In this document: positions 48,616-57,328 of the stretch, piece by piece
Numbering within the stretch: position 1 is the first letter of the stretch
Layout of the letters: each line of letters opens with the position of its first letter
Source of the DNA: an uncultured Fibrobacter sp.
GTDB lineage: Bacteria; Fibrobacterota; Fibrobacteria; Fibrobacterales; Fibrobacteraceae
DNA length: 64,000 bases
Assembly: GCF_947305105.1 (NCBI RefSeq)
Contig: NZ_CAMZCS010000006.1
Coordinates: 1 to 64,000, forward strand
Direction of reading: 5' to 3'
Notes under the pieces: model-generated
Told to the model about the DNA's origin: nothing
What the model saw: the letters and a program-made list of their open reading frames with translations, nothing else
The model's database searches: none
Position numbers and translations under genes: made by a program

Positions 48616-48663
48616 TTAGTCATAGCTAAATTTAGAAAGCCTTGGCTAATTAGTAAAGGCTAA
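48616..48663. promoter_or_regulatory. Predicted DtxR operator pair around the dtxR-feoAB promoter
   Basis: TTAG-N6-CTAA occurs at 48616-48629 and again at 48650-48663. Between them lies the minus-strand -7-like box TAAATTTA (48627-48634) and a TTAG-N10-CTAA pair (48632-48649). One palindrome overlaps the -7 box and the other the expected -33 position, a layout suited to repression. Confidence 0.65.
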
Positions 48664-48680
48664 ACCTTGAAAAGAACACC

Positions 48681-48714
48681 AAAAAAGCCACCCCACTTTC
48701 GCAGGATGGCCTTC
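48681..48714 (-). terminator. Terminator of the TonB receptor-lipoprotein operon
   Basis: On the minus strand GCCA-CC pairs with GG-TGGC around a TGCGAAAGT loop and is followed by six Ts, just downstream of the lipoprotein gene at 48734. Confidence 0.75.
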
Positions 48715-48733
48715 TGTCTGAGGTTGGAGTGAG

Positions 48734-49993
48734 TTAGTCTGCAATCGGGACGATATAATAAGCCGTTCCGGTGGTCACGCCCATTTCCTTGGAGACCTTG
48801 CCGCTAGCGATGTCGTAGCGGTAGATAGCGCCGCCCTTCTTGTCGGCATGGCCCAGGAGCACGCTCTTGCCGTCGGCATCCAGGTGAATAGACGGGGCAA
48901 ACCACGGGATGGTCGGAGAAAGGTCCACTTTTTCGACAGTCTTCTTGTAAACATCGACAACCACAAACTGCCATTCATAATTGTTGAAGTTGCTCGGGTC
49001 GGCAAAGCTGCCGAAGAATCCCATGAACTTGCCGTTACCCATGTAGGTGCCGCCCACCATCAGGTTGTTTTCATTCGTTTTCTTGCCATCGTATTCAGCA
49101 TCGTGCATGCGGAAAACCCAGTCCTTGTCAAAGTCGGTTTTACCCTTCTTGATTCGGATCCAGCCTTCCTTGTAGCCTTCAACGTAGCAGTAAGAGGCAT
49201 TGGAATAGAAGTAGATATCGCCCTTTTCATCGACAAAGGACATGGTGTTGTTCATGTCGTCCATGCCGCCAACGGCTGCGACCTTGTCACTAAAAATGGC
49301 CTTTTCGACCTTGTCTGTTTTCACATCGATAACCACCACGGAGGCGCGCGGGCCCGCGATGAAATTGTTGAAGTCGACGAACTGGCTCAAGGTCAGGAAC
49401 ATCTTGCCGTCACGGATTACGGCGGAGCCCGGAACCGATGTCAAGGCACCGCTTTCTTCATCAATGTACTCGGAAAGATCGATGGTTGCCGTGGTCTTGA
49501 GCGTCGTGGGGTCAAGGGCGGTAATGGCGTCGCCCATGGACTGTTCCACGTACATCTTGTTTTCGTCAACGAACTTCATCATGATGGCGCGGGTGCCCTG
49601 GAACTTGGCCGTGGCAGAGGCCTTCTCGGGCATATTGCCGTCTTTGTCCAACTCATAGCGAGAAAGGGTGCTGTTCATGGCGTCGTCAGTAGCGAGCACG
49701 TAAACGGAGCCGTTGAAGTAAGCGACGCCACCTGCGTTCGGGGCTTCGATAAAGTCTTCGACAACCTTGGACTGATCATCGGAAAGAGAGGCTGTTCCGA
49801 CAAATTGAGAGGCGTCCATCATAAAGGAGAGCAGGTACTTGTCCCCCGAAGAAGAGCCGTTGTCGCCAGCGGAACTGGAACTGGAGTCATCGCCACAGGC
49901 TGCGAGCATTCCGGCCAAGGTTAAAGTAACTAGAGATTGCTTCGCTACGCTCGCAATGACATTGCGTGATATTGTATTTTTGAAGAGGTTCAT
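48734..49993 (-). CDS. Surface lipoprotein with propeller-like repeats, partner of the TonB receptor
   Basis: 419 residues from the ATG at 49993 (AAGGA 8 nt upstream, 16 nt after the receptor stop). The lipobox is MLAAC (Cys about 34), followed by a Ser/Gly linker. The body has repeats typical of beta-propellers (GSVYVLATDD, GDIYFYSNASYCYVEG, FMGFFGSFADP, GGAIYRYDIASGKV). Layout and neighbour recall DUF4374 lipoproteins such as Bacteroides XusB, which captures siderophores for its TonB receptor; the family assignment needs a profile search. Residues 11-20 of the signal peptide are encoded by a REP-like palindrome. Confidence 0.78.
   Translation of the reverse strand: MNLFKNTISRNVIASVAKQSLVTLTLAGMLAACGDDSSSSSAGDNGSSSGDKYLLSFMMDASQFVGTASLSDDQSKVVEDFIEAPNAGGVAYFNGSVYVLATDDAMNSTLSRYELDKDGNMPEKASATAKFQGTRAIMMKFVDENKMYVEQSMGDAITALDPTTLKTTATIDLSEYIDEESGALTSVPGSAVIRDGKMFLTLSQFVDFNNFIAGPRASVVVIDVKTDKVEKAIFSDKVAAVGGMDDMNNTMSFVDEKGDIYFYSNASYCYVEGYKEGWIRIKKGKTDFDKDWVFRMHDAEYDGKKTNENNLMVGGTYMGNGKFMGFFGSFADPSNFNNYEWQFVVVDVYKKTVEKVDLSPTIPWFAPSIHLDADGKSVLLGHADKKGGAIYRYDIASGKVSKEMGVTTGTAYYIVPIAD
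49934..49961. repeat. REP-like palindrome, type B, inside a signal peptide
   Basis: 28-nt element starting AGATTGCTTCGC and ending TCGCAATGACA. It is related to 62371-62398, 63079-63112 and the fragment at 61521-61534. It encodes VIASVAKQS in the lipoprotein signal peptide. Confidence 0.88.
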
Positions 49994-50009
49994 TTGTTTT
50001 TCCTTTTGT

Positions 50010-52274
50010 TTATAGTGTAAACTTGATTTTGGTAGCAAAGGCACGACCGGGTTTGGATTCGCCATACTTGTCGTAAACGAGTTTATCCATAAAGTTGCGC
50101 ACTTCGAAATTCCACGAGAGCTTATTTGCAAGAATCGAATATTCTACACCTAAATCTTGCGAGAAGGAACTTGGAATAGTTCGGTCCTGTTTTTTGGATA
50201 CTTTCCAGGAGTAGTAATATTCATCGGTGTAGTTTGCAAGCCAATAAAGTTTGAAGAAGTCATCGCGGAAAAGCAAGTCGCCAATATGGAATTCTGCACC
50301 GAAGTTCATATAGAATGTGGGAATATTCGGTACCGTCAGTCCCTCTGCAATCCCATAAGCCAAGTCCGCCTCGCGGCTTTCAGCATCTTGCTTGGTGAGA
50401 TTGTAAGAAAGCGAAATGTATTCGTTCACATCGATTGCGGCATCGATTTCAAAGCCAGTTGTCTTTGTTCCCACACTATTATAATACGGGCGCGGAACGG
50501 CGGCATAATTATTCCAATAAATACGGTCGTCCATAAGCATGTAGAACCAGTTGAATTCCAAATGCAGTTTCAAGAGCAATGGAATCTGTCGCAAGTCAAG
50601 TTCAGTACCCGCTGTAAAGTTATCGGATTTTTCAGGTTTCAGGTTCGGAGCGCACTGTACGTACATTCCGTCGCCAAAGATTTCTTCGCGAGTCGGGAAC
50701 CGCAAGCTGTGCTGATAACCGCCCTTGACAGCAAACTGTTCGACAACCGACAAATCGTCAATCATTTTAATGCGCAAATTTTCACTGTAACCGAAATCCT
50801 TGTTTTCGGCATAGTCATCTGTCAGCTGCTGTATACGTTTTTCGCCGTCGTCGTCAGCCTTGATGGAGTAGTAATATCCCTTGACACCCGCCACATTCTG
50901 GATTCGTTCATTCCAGAAGTTGTTTTCGAGAGAAAGCCCCGTTACAACGGAATGGCTGTGCCCGGGGAATCCAGCGCTATTGAGCGTCTGGCCTTTAGCG
51001 GCGCGCTTGTCTTCCGGATCTTGCGATTCGTAGCGGTAAAGGCCGCTCCAGGTGAGAATGTGATTTTGCGTGAACGTGTAGTCAAAATTCCAGGGAGCTA
51101 CAATCGTCTGGTTTTCGCGTTCGATATGCGACGCCCCACCCATAGAAATTTCGCCAAAAGCGGTATTCGCTTCGCGAACATTCTCTTTGTCCCAGCCGTA
51201 GTAATAAGTATGGCTCGTATCGATGACAGCCTCTTTACCGAAGGCGTAGCTGAACGAAAGCGCGGCCGAAAGCCCCTTGACAAACAAATTCGCCTTTTCG
51301 AGAGAAAGGTTCACGCCGTACGATTGCGCGTTGGCGTTCGCCTCTTCGATGCGGTGGGAATTCGACTGAATTTCTTTATCCATTACGTTGTAAATTACGC
51401 CAAGGGTCATGCGGTCAAAAAAGAACCTTTCGAACGAGACATACGGCAGCACATTGTAACTGTAATAGCGATCATGATCACGCGTTACGGTCGTATCCAT
51501 GTAGGGCGTGGTGAATTCGTAATCATTGTCGGAGTAATTGAAGTAGGCCGAAATACCCGTGGCTACGGAACGGTTCTTGAGCGAATCGACCACCCATACA
51601 TACTTTGCGTCGAGCGAGGCCTTATGCGTGTTGAAACTCCCGAAGCTGTAAGAGCCCGTAATGGAACTCTTGGGCAAGTCATGCGTCACGATATTGATGA
51701 CGCCGCCCATGCCGTCTGTCGCGAAACGCTCAGGCACATAACTCTTGTAAATCTCAATGCGGTCGATTTTATCAATCGGAATATCGTTGACAGAGAAATT
51801 CCCGTTGCCGTTATCGACAGGCACACCATCGACAAGTACCTTCACGTTCTTGCCTTCCATGCCACGGATGTTGATCTTGCTTTCGCTGCCCATGCCGCCC
51901 GACTGGCGGATTTTCACGCCAGAAGAACGATTTGTGGCGTCTGCGATTGTGGCGCTGGATCCCTGCAGTTCCGTAGCGTCCATCACCTTGACCGATTCGG
52001 CCTTCGTTTTCTTGTCAACAGGAGCCGCTTCGTTGATTCCTTCACCTTCAACGCCCATTTCATCAAGAACGGTTACGTCCGCATTCTTCGTCGGTGAATT
52101 TTTCACCGGAGCGCTTTCGTCAGCAGTAGGTTCCTCGGCAAAAACATCATCAAAATTTGTAATCTCTTCGTCGGAATTAACCCCTGCCGATTCCTGCGCT
52201 CGCGTTGCAACCGCCGCGATAGCAATCAAAACAAAGACAATGGTTATCAGTTTGTATATAAAAAAGCGTTTCAT
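50010..52274 (-). CDS. TonB-dependent outer-membrane receptor
   Basis: 754 residues. After a signal peptide (IAAVATRA) and an acidic N-terminal extension, the plug domain spans about 95-215 (SGVKIRQSGGMGSESKINIR, VLVDGVPVDNG, FATDGMGGVINIVTHDLP). A 22-strand barrel follows to the terminal FATKIKFTL. Such receptors import chelated iron, cobalamin or glycans using TonB energy. The ATG at 52274 lies 6 nt after an ATTTG -7-like element, so the mRNA may be leaderless. It shares an operator with the divergent ABC pair and is followed by a surface lipoprotein. Confidence 0.93.
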   Translation of the reverse strand: MKRFFIYKLITIVFVLIAIAAVATRAQESAGVNSDEEITNFDDVFAEEPTADESAPVKNSPTKNADVTVLDEMGVEGEGINEAAPVDKKTKAESVKVMDATELQGSSATIADATNRSSGVKIRQSGGMGSESKINIRGMEGKNVKVLVDGVPVDNGNGNFSVNDIPIDKIDRIEIYKSYVPERFATDGMGGVINIVTHDLPKSSITGSYSFGSFNTHKASLDAKYVWVVDSLKNRSVATGISAYFNYSDNDYEFTTPYMDTTVTRDHDRYYSYNVLPYVSFERFFFDRMTLGVIYNVMDKEIQSNSHRIEEANANAQSYGVNLSLEKANLFVKGLSAALSFSYAFGKEAVIDTSHTYYYGWDKENVREANTAFGEISMGGASHIERENQTIVAPWNFDYTFTQNHILTWSGLYRYESQDPEDKRAAKGQTLNSAGFPGHSHSVVTGLSLENNFWNERIQNVAGVKGYYYSIKADDDGEKRIQQLTDDYAENKDFGYSENLRIKMIDDLSVVEQFAVKGGYQHSLRFPTREEIFGDGMYVQCAPNLKPEKSDNFTAGTELDLRQIPLLLKLHLEFNWFYMLMDDRIYWNNYAAVPRPYYNSVGTKTTGFEIDAAIDVNEYISLSYNLTKQDAESREADLAYGIAEGLTVPNIPTFYMNFGAEFHIGDLLFRDDFFKLYWLANYTDEYYYSWKVSKKQDRTIPSSFSQDLGVEYSILANKLSWNFEVRNFMDKLVYDKYGESKPGRAFATKIKFTL

Positions 52275-52280
52275 CGGCCC

Positions 52281-52374
52281 CAAATTGAGAAAATGGGGAA
52301 AAAAACATCTACTCCAAAAGGTTTAATGGAAATCCGTTTGGAGTAGAAAAAAAAGTTGATTTTTCCAAAATTTG
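52281..52374. promoter_or_regulatory. Shared divergent operator of the receptor and ABC operons
   Basis: A perfect 11-bp inverted repeat, TCTACTCCAAA (52308-52318) and TTTGGAGTAGA (52337-52347), sits between the two genes. In each direction GGAGTAGA is followed by exactly 22 nt and then ATTTG (52285-52281 leftward, 52370-52374 rightward). Confidence 0.75.
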
Positions 52375-52400
52375 GTTTAGCCCATTTTGGGAGGAAAATA

Positions 52401-54215
52401 ATGAAAAAGAAATCTCTGCTCTCTTGGATTTTCCTGTTTGCCAAAAACAAGAAAAAATATTACTTCGCAAGCATTTTCTTTGCGCTTTTGCGCGTTGCTT
52501 GCGGAATTGCCCCTTACATCATTATCGCAAACATCGTGCGCGAACTGCTTTCGGGCGTGCGCGACTGGGATGTTTACCTTAAAGAATGCCTGATTATTGC
52601 GGCATTCTGGTTCGGGAATGTCCTGTTCCACAGCATTTCGACGACGCTTTCGCACGTAGCGACGTTCAACGTTCTCGGTAACATCCGCAAGGACCTTTGC
52701 GACAAGCTATCGCGTGTGCCGCTGGGTTCTGTTCTCGACATGCCCTCGGGCGCGCTCAAGAACATCCTGGTAGAACGCATCGACAGCATGGAAACGACGC
52801 TTGCGCACGTGGTTCCGGAATTTACCTCGAACCTGATTCTCCCTGTGCTCATGTTCGTCTACCTTTTCCATATCGATTGGCGCATGGGGCTTACCTCACT
52901 TGGAACGCTCCCGATCGGTATGGTCGCCATGGCCGTCATGTTTGCCGGAGCGCAAAAGTGGTTCGACAATTCTATCCAGAAAACGAAGGCGTTGAACGAC
53001 ACCGCGGTTGAATACATTAACGGCATCGAAGTCATCAAGGCGTTTGGCAAGTCAAAGTCTTCTTATGACAAGTTTGTAGTAGCCGCAAAAGAAGGGAGCG
53101 ACTGTTTTGTCGAATGGATGCGCAATTGCATTTGGCCGCACGCCCTTGCCATTACGGTCGCTCCTGCCACGCTATTGACGGTGTTGCCGTTTGGCGGTTA
53201 CTTCTATTACAACGGTTCCATTACGGCAGTGGATTTTATCACCGTCATCATCATCTCGGTAAGTATCATGATGCCGCTCCTCACCATCATGAGTTACAGC
53301 GACGACATCAGCAAGGCGGGCGTCATTTTCGGCGAAGTCGGCTCTGTGCTCGAAATGAAGGAACTTGCACGCCCCGCGACGGACAAGCGTAAACCCGCCG
53401 ACAATTCCATCACGTTGAAAGACGTGCGCTTTAGCTACCATGCTTCGACTTCGCTCAGCACAGGCAAGGACAAGGTCCCTGAGCTTGCCGAAGGGCCTAG
53501 CAATGAAAAAAGCAAGGAGATTCTCCACGGCATCAACATGGTTCTCCCCGAAGGGAGCTTTACCGCATTCGTGGGCCCGAGTGGCTCGGGCAAATCGACA
53601 ATCGCCCGCCTTATTGCCTCACTTTGGGACGTTGACAGCGGCGATATCGAAATCGGCGGCATAAACATCAGAGACCTTTCACTCGAAGAATACAACCGCC
53701 GTGTCGCCTACGTTTCGCAGGATAACTTCCTGTTCGACATGTCTGTCCGCGAAAACATTCGGCTCGGGCGGCCTTCGGCATCGGATGCCGAAGTCGAAGA
53801 GGTGGCGCGCCAAAGCGGCTGCTACGAATTTATCATGAGTCTCGAAAACGGGTTCGACACGGTTGTCGGCGGCTCGGGCGCCCACCTCTCCGGTGGCGAG
53901 CGCCAGCGCATCGCCATCGCCCGCGCCATGATGAAAAACGCCCCCATCGTCATTCTCGACGAAGCGACCGCCTATACCGACCCCGAAAACGAAGCCATTA
54001 TCCAGAAATCCGTAGCAAAACTCGTGCAAGGCAAGACGCTCATCGTGATTGCCCACCGTCTTTCTACCGTCAAGGACGCCGACAAGCTCTACGTCATCAA
54101 GGACGGCAACATCGACAGCTGCGGCACACACCAGGAACTGCTCGAAAAGGGCGGTCTATACAAGTCCATGTGGCAAGCCCACATCAGTGCCAAGGATTCC
54201 GAGGAGGATGCATAA
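52401..54215 (+). CDS. ABC half-transporter (exporter fold), subunit 1
   Basis: 604 residues from the ATG at 52401, with GGAGG upstream. Six membrane helices (about 15-310) are followed by a nucleotide-binding domain: A-loop FSYHAS (about 345), Walker A GPSGSGKST (about 391), signature LSGGERQR (about 496), Walker B IVILDEAT and H-loop AHR. A REP-like palindrome adds about 20 residues (TSLSTGKDKVPELAEGP) between the A-loop and the next strand. With the next gene it would form a heterodimer like mycobacterial IrtAB or Yersinia YbtPQ, exporter-fold ABC proteins that import siderophores; ordinary export is the alternative. Confidence 0.9.
   Translation: MKKKSLLSWIFLFAKNKKKYYFASIFFALLRVACGIAPYIIIANIVRELLSGVRDWDVYLKECLIIAAFWFGNVLFHSISTTLSHVATFNVLGNIRKDLCDKLSRVPLGSVLDMPSGALKNILVERIDSMETTLAHVVPEFTSNLILPVLMFVYLFHIDWRMGLTSLGTLPIGMVAMAVMFAGAQKWFDNSIQKTKALNDTAVEYINGIEVIKAFGKSKSSYDKFVVAAKEGSDCFVEWMRNCIWPHALAITVAPATLLTVLPFGGYFYYNGSITAVDFITVIIISVSIMMPLLTIMSYSDDISKAGVIFGEVGSVLEMKELARPATDKRKPADNSITLKDVRFSYHASTSLSTGKDKVPELAEGPSNEKSKEILHGINMVLPEGSFTAFVGPSGSGKSTIARLIASLWDVDSGDIEIGGINIRDLSLEEYNRRVAYVSQDNFLFDMSVRENIRLGRPSASDAEVEEVARQSGCYEFIMSLENGFDTVVGGSGAHLSGGERQRIAIARAMMKNAPIVILDEATAYTDPENEAIIQKSVAKLVQGKTLIVIAHRLSTVKDADKLYVIKDGNIDSCGTHQELLEKGGLYKSMWQAHISAKDSEEDA
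53442..53496. repeat. REP-like palindrome, type A with extended arm, inside the ABC gene
   Basis: The type A core (53473-53496) is preceded by CTTCGACTTCGCTCAGCACA, a frequent companion of such elements. All of it is translated in frame. Confidence 0.85.
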
Positions 54216-55964
54216 ATGTTCGATACACTCATTAAATTCTTCAATTTCTGCAACGCGGAAAACCGCCACAAATTCTACGGCTCTATCGTTGTGGGGATTT
54301 TCAATTCCTTCTTCATGGCACTCCGCATCGGTGCCATGGCCGTCATGCTGCAGGGCGTCATTCGCCATGTGCAGGGAATCGCGCCGTTTACCATGGACAC
54401 CGTCTGGCTTTCGCTTGGAATCATGGTAGCAAGCCTTATCGGAGCAACCGTCACCAAGCGCATCATGAGCATGTGGCAAACCGAGGGCGGTTACCGCACT
54501 TGCGCCTCCAAGCGCATCGAAATCGCCGAACACCTGCGTTACCTGCCCATGGGCTACTTCAACAAGAACAGCCTCGGCTACATCACCTCCGTCACCACCA
54601 ACACCATGGAACAGCTTGGCGATGTGGCTACCCGCGTTGTCATGATGGTCACGCAGGGCATTCTCGACACCGTCCTCATCATCGTGATGATCGCCTTCTT
54701 CGATTGGCGAATTGCGATTGTCGCAACCATCGGCTTTGCGATTTTCCAGTTCATCAACACGCTCATGCGCATGAACGTCCGCGCCGTTTCTCACGAAAAA
54801 GTGGAATCCGACAGCAAGGTAGTCGAAAAGGTTCTCGAATACATCCAAGGAATTGCAGAAGTCAAGGCCTACAACATGACCGGCAAGCGTTCCAAGGAAC
54901 TGAACGAAATCATTGACAGGAACACCAGCGCCAATATCGGCATGGAACTCAAATGCGTCCCGCTTTCGAACTTGCAGACTTTTGTCGCCAAGCTCACGGG
55001 CGTTGCCATCATGATGTTCTCGATTCATTTCTACCTGAACGGCACCATGGAACTTGCCAACTGCGCCGTCATGCTAGTGTGCTCCTTTATGCTCTTTGCG
55101 GCCCTGGAACTGGGCGGTAGCTACGCGGCACTCCTCCGTGCCGTCGACATTTCGGTCAACCGCGCAAACGATATCTTGAACAAGCCCACCATGGACATCG
55201 ATGGCGAAGAAATTGCCCCCGCCAATCACGACATCAAGGCAAGCGGAGTCGATTTCGCCTATGAAAAGCGCAGAATTATCGACAACGTGACACTCCACAT
55301 TCCCGAAAAAACAACTACAGCCATTGTGGGCCCGAGCGGTTCGGGAAAAACGACGCTCTGCCATTTGCTCTCTCGTTTCTGGGATGTCAACTTCGGTGTC
55401 GTGACTTTGGGAGGCCGCTGCGTGCAAGATTACAGCATGGACAGCCTCATGAAGAATTTCAGTTTCGTATTCCAGAACGTGTATCTGTTCCGCGATACGA
55501 TAGAAAACAACATCAAGTTCGGGAATCCGAGCGCCACGCACGAGCAAGTCGTAGAAGCCGCCAAGAAGGCCTGCTGCCACGACTTTATTGAAAAGCTCCC
55601 CGACGGTTATAATACGGTCATCGGCGAAGGCGGCGCAAGCCTCAGCGGCGGTGAACGCCAGCGCATCTCGATTGCACGCGCCATCATGAAGGATTCCCCG
55701 GTCATCATTCTGGACGAAGCGACCGCGAACGTGGACCCCGAAAACGAGCGCGACTTGATGCTTGCTATTCAGGAACTCACCAAGGAAAAGACGGTCATCA
55801 TGATTGCACACCGCCTCAAGACCGTGCGCCACGCCGACCAGATTGTCGTCTTGGACAAGGGCCGCATCGTGGAGCAAGGCAAGCACGAAGAACTCGTGAA
55901 GAACGGCGGAATCTACGCCCGATTCATTGATTCCCGCCGCGAAGCCGTCAGCTGGAAGCTGTAA
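54216..55964 (+). CDS. ABC half-transporter (exporter fold), subunit 2
   Basis: 582 residues. Six membrane helices, then Walker A GPSGSGKTT (about 371), signature LSGGERQR (about 472), Walker B VIILDEAT and IAHRLKT. It starts directly after the TAA of subunit 1 and its own stop overlaps the MATE start (TAATG). Intact catalytic motifs in both subunits suggest two working ATP sites. No REP insertion is seen here, in contrast to subunit 1. Confidence 0.92.
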   Translation: MFDTLIKFFNFCNAENRHKFYGSIVVGIFNSFFMALRIGAMAVMLQGVIRHVQGIAPFTMDTVWLSLGIMVASLIGATVTKRIMSMWQTEGGYRTCASKRIEIAEHLRYLPMGYFNKNSLGYITSVTTNTMEQLGDVATRVVMMVTQGILDTVLIIVMIAFFDWRIAIVATIGFAIFQFINTLMRMNVRAVSHEKVESDSKVVEKVLEYIQGIAEVKAYNMTGKRSKELNEIIDRNTSANIGMELKCVPLSNLQTFVAKLTGVAIMMFSIHFYLNGTMELANCAVMLVCSFMLFAALELGGSYAALLRAVDISVNRANDILNKPTMDIDGEEIAPANHDIKASGVDFAYEKRRIIDNVTLHIPEKTTTAIVGPSGSGKTTLCHLLSRFWDVNFGVVTLGGRCVQDYSMDSLMKNFSFVFQNVYLFRDTIENNIKFGNPSATHEQVVEAAKKACCHDFIEKLPDGYNTVIGEGGASLSGGERQRISIARAIMKDSPVIILDEATANVDPENERDLMLAIQELTKEKTVIMIAHRLKTVRHADQIVVLDKGRIVEQGKHEELVKNGGIYARFIDSRREAVSWKL

Positions 55965-57295
55965 TGCAGATTCAACTTTCGGACCACTTCACTTACGGGA
56001 GGCTTCTTCGCTTCGTCTTTCCGTCTATCTTGACAATGTTTTTCACCACCATCTACAGCATTGTCGATGCCGCATTTGTCTCGAACTTTGTCGGAAAGAC
56101 TTCTTTTGCTGCCGTAAACCTCGTCATGCCGGTCCTTATGCTTATTGCCGCTCCCGGCGTGATGATGGGGGCAGGCGGCAGCGCACTGGTCGCAAAATTC
56201 CTCGGCGAGGGCGATAACGAAAAAGCGAACAAGGCGTTTTCAACAATCGTGTATGCGACAATCGCTTACGGAATTACCGCAAGTATCACGGCATCCTATT
56301 TTATGGAAGGATTAGCCGCATTTCTGGGTGCCGACGGCGAGTTCCTTTCGCAGGCGACCCGTTACGGGCGCATTGCTGCCCTTGGCGGAATCGCCTTCGT
56401 GTTGCAGCATCTCTTTTACTGTTTCATGATTGTAGCAGAAAAGCCTAAGCTGGGTTTTGCGCTTACTGTTTTAGCGGGCATCACAAACATTGTTCTGGAT
56501 CTGTTGTTCATTGTCGTTTTGGAATGGGGCATTTCCGGAGCGGCCTTGGCGACCGTTATCGGTCAGTCCGTCGGAGGATTCACCCCATTCGTATTTTTCC
56601 TATTGCGAAACAAGACTCCTCTCCGAATCGTAAAACCCGTTTTCGATGGCCGCACGTTGTCAAAAGCCATGTCGAACGGAGTTTCCGAGCTAGTCACAAA
56701 CATCGCCATGTCCATCGTAAGCATGCTCTACAATTTCCAGCTCATCAGAATTGCCGGAGATACGGGCGTTGCCGCATACGGGGCTATCATGTATGTAAGC
56801 TACATTTTTTCGACATTCTTTACGGGCTATTCGTTTGGACGTGCTCCCATCATAAGCTACCATTACGGAGCCCGCAACACAAGCGAACTCAAAAATCTAT
56901 TCCGTATGGATTGCGTGATTGTTGCGGTTGCGGGTATCGTGCTCACGGCCTCGTCAGAAGCGTTGGCATTACCTTTGGCAAAAATTTTTGGCGGCTACGA
57001 TCCAAATTTATTCGAAATGATTCGCCACGGCATCGTCATCTATTCATTCGCCTACTTGCTGATGGGCGCGAACTACGCAGGTTCCTCTTTCTTTACGGCC
57101 CTGAACAACGGCCTGGTTTCGGCTCTCATATCGTTCTTGCGGACATTCGTTTTCGAAATCATCGCCGTGCTTGCGCTCCCCATTTTCTTCGGGCTTGACG
57201 GCATCTGGAGTGCGTGCGCTGTCGCCGAAATCGCCTCGTTTGCGGTTACTGCAATCTGCGTCGTGGCCTTCCGTAAAAAATATGGCTACTGTTGA
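55964..57295 (+). CDS. MATE-family efflux transporter
   Basis: 443 residues with 12 predicted helices and the pseudo-repeat layout of MATE proteins (LVMPVLMLIAAPGVMMGAGG, GVMMGAGGSALVAKFLGEGD, FFTGYSFGRAPIISYHYGA). MATE proteins expel cationic or aromatic compounds using Na+ or H+. It is translationally coupled to the ABC pair, so it may remove a toxic product or a stripped ligand delivered by that system. Confidence 0.92.
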   Translation: MQIQLSDHFTYGRLLRFVFPSILTMFFTTIYSIVDAAFVSNFVGKTSFAAVNLVMPVLMLIAAPGVMMGAGGSALVAKFLGEGDNEKANKAFSTIVYATIAYGITASITASYFMEGLAAFLGADGEFLSQATRYGRIAALGGIAFVLQHLFYCFMIVAEKPKLGFALTVLAGITNIVLDLLFIVVLEWGISGAALATVIGQSVGGFTPFVFFLLRNKTPLRIVKPVFDGRTLSKAMSNGVSELVTNIAMSIVSMLYNFQLIRIAGDTGVAAYGAIMYVSYIFSTFFTGYSFGRAPIISYHYGARNTSELKNLFRMDCVIVAVAGIVLTASSEALALPLAKIFGGYDPNLFEMIRHGIVIYSFAYLLMGANYAGSSFFTALNNGLVSALISFLRTFVFEIIAVLALPIFFGLDGIWSACAVAEIASFAVTAICVVAFRKKYGYC

Positions 57296-57328
57296 TTTAA
57301 TATTCATGCAAAATTCTACATTTAAATC

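Noticed and set aside
50157-52097. 646-codon open frame opposite the TonB receptor
   Set aside because: Antisense shadow. The receptor frame has a signal peptide, plug motifs and a barrel end.
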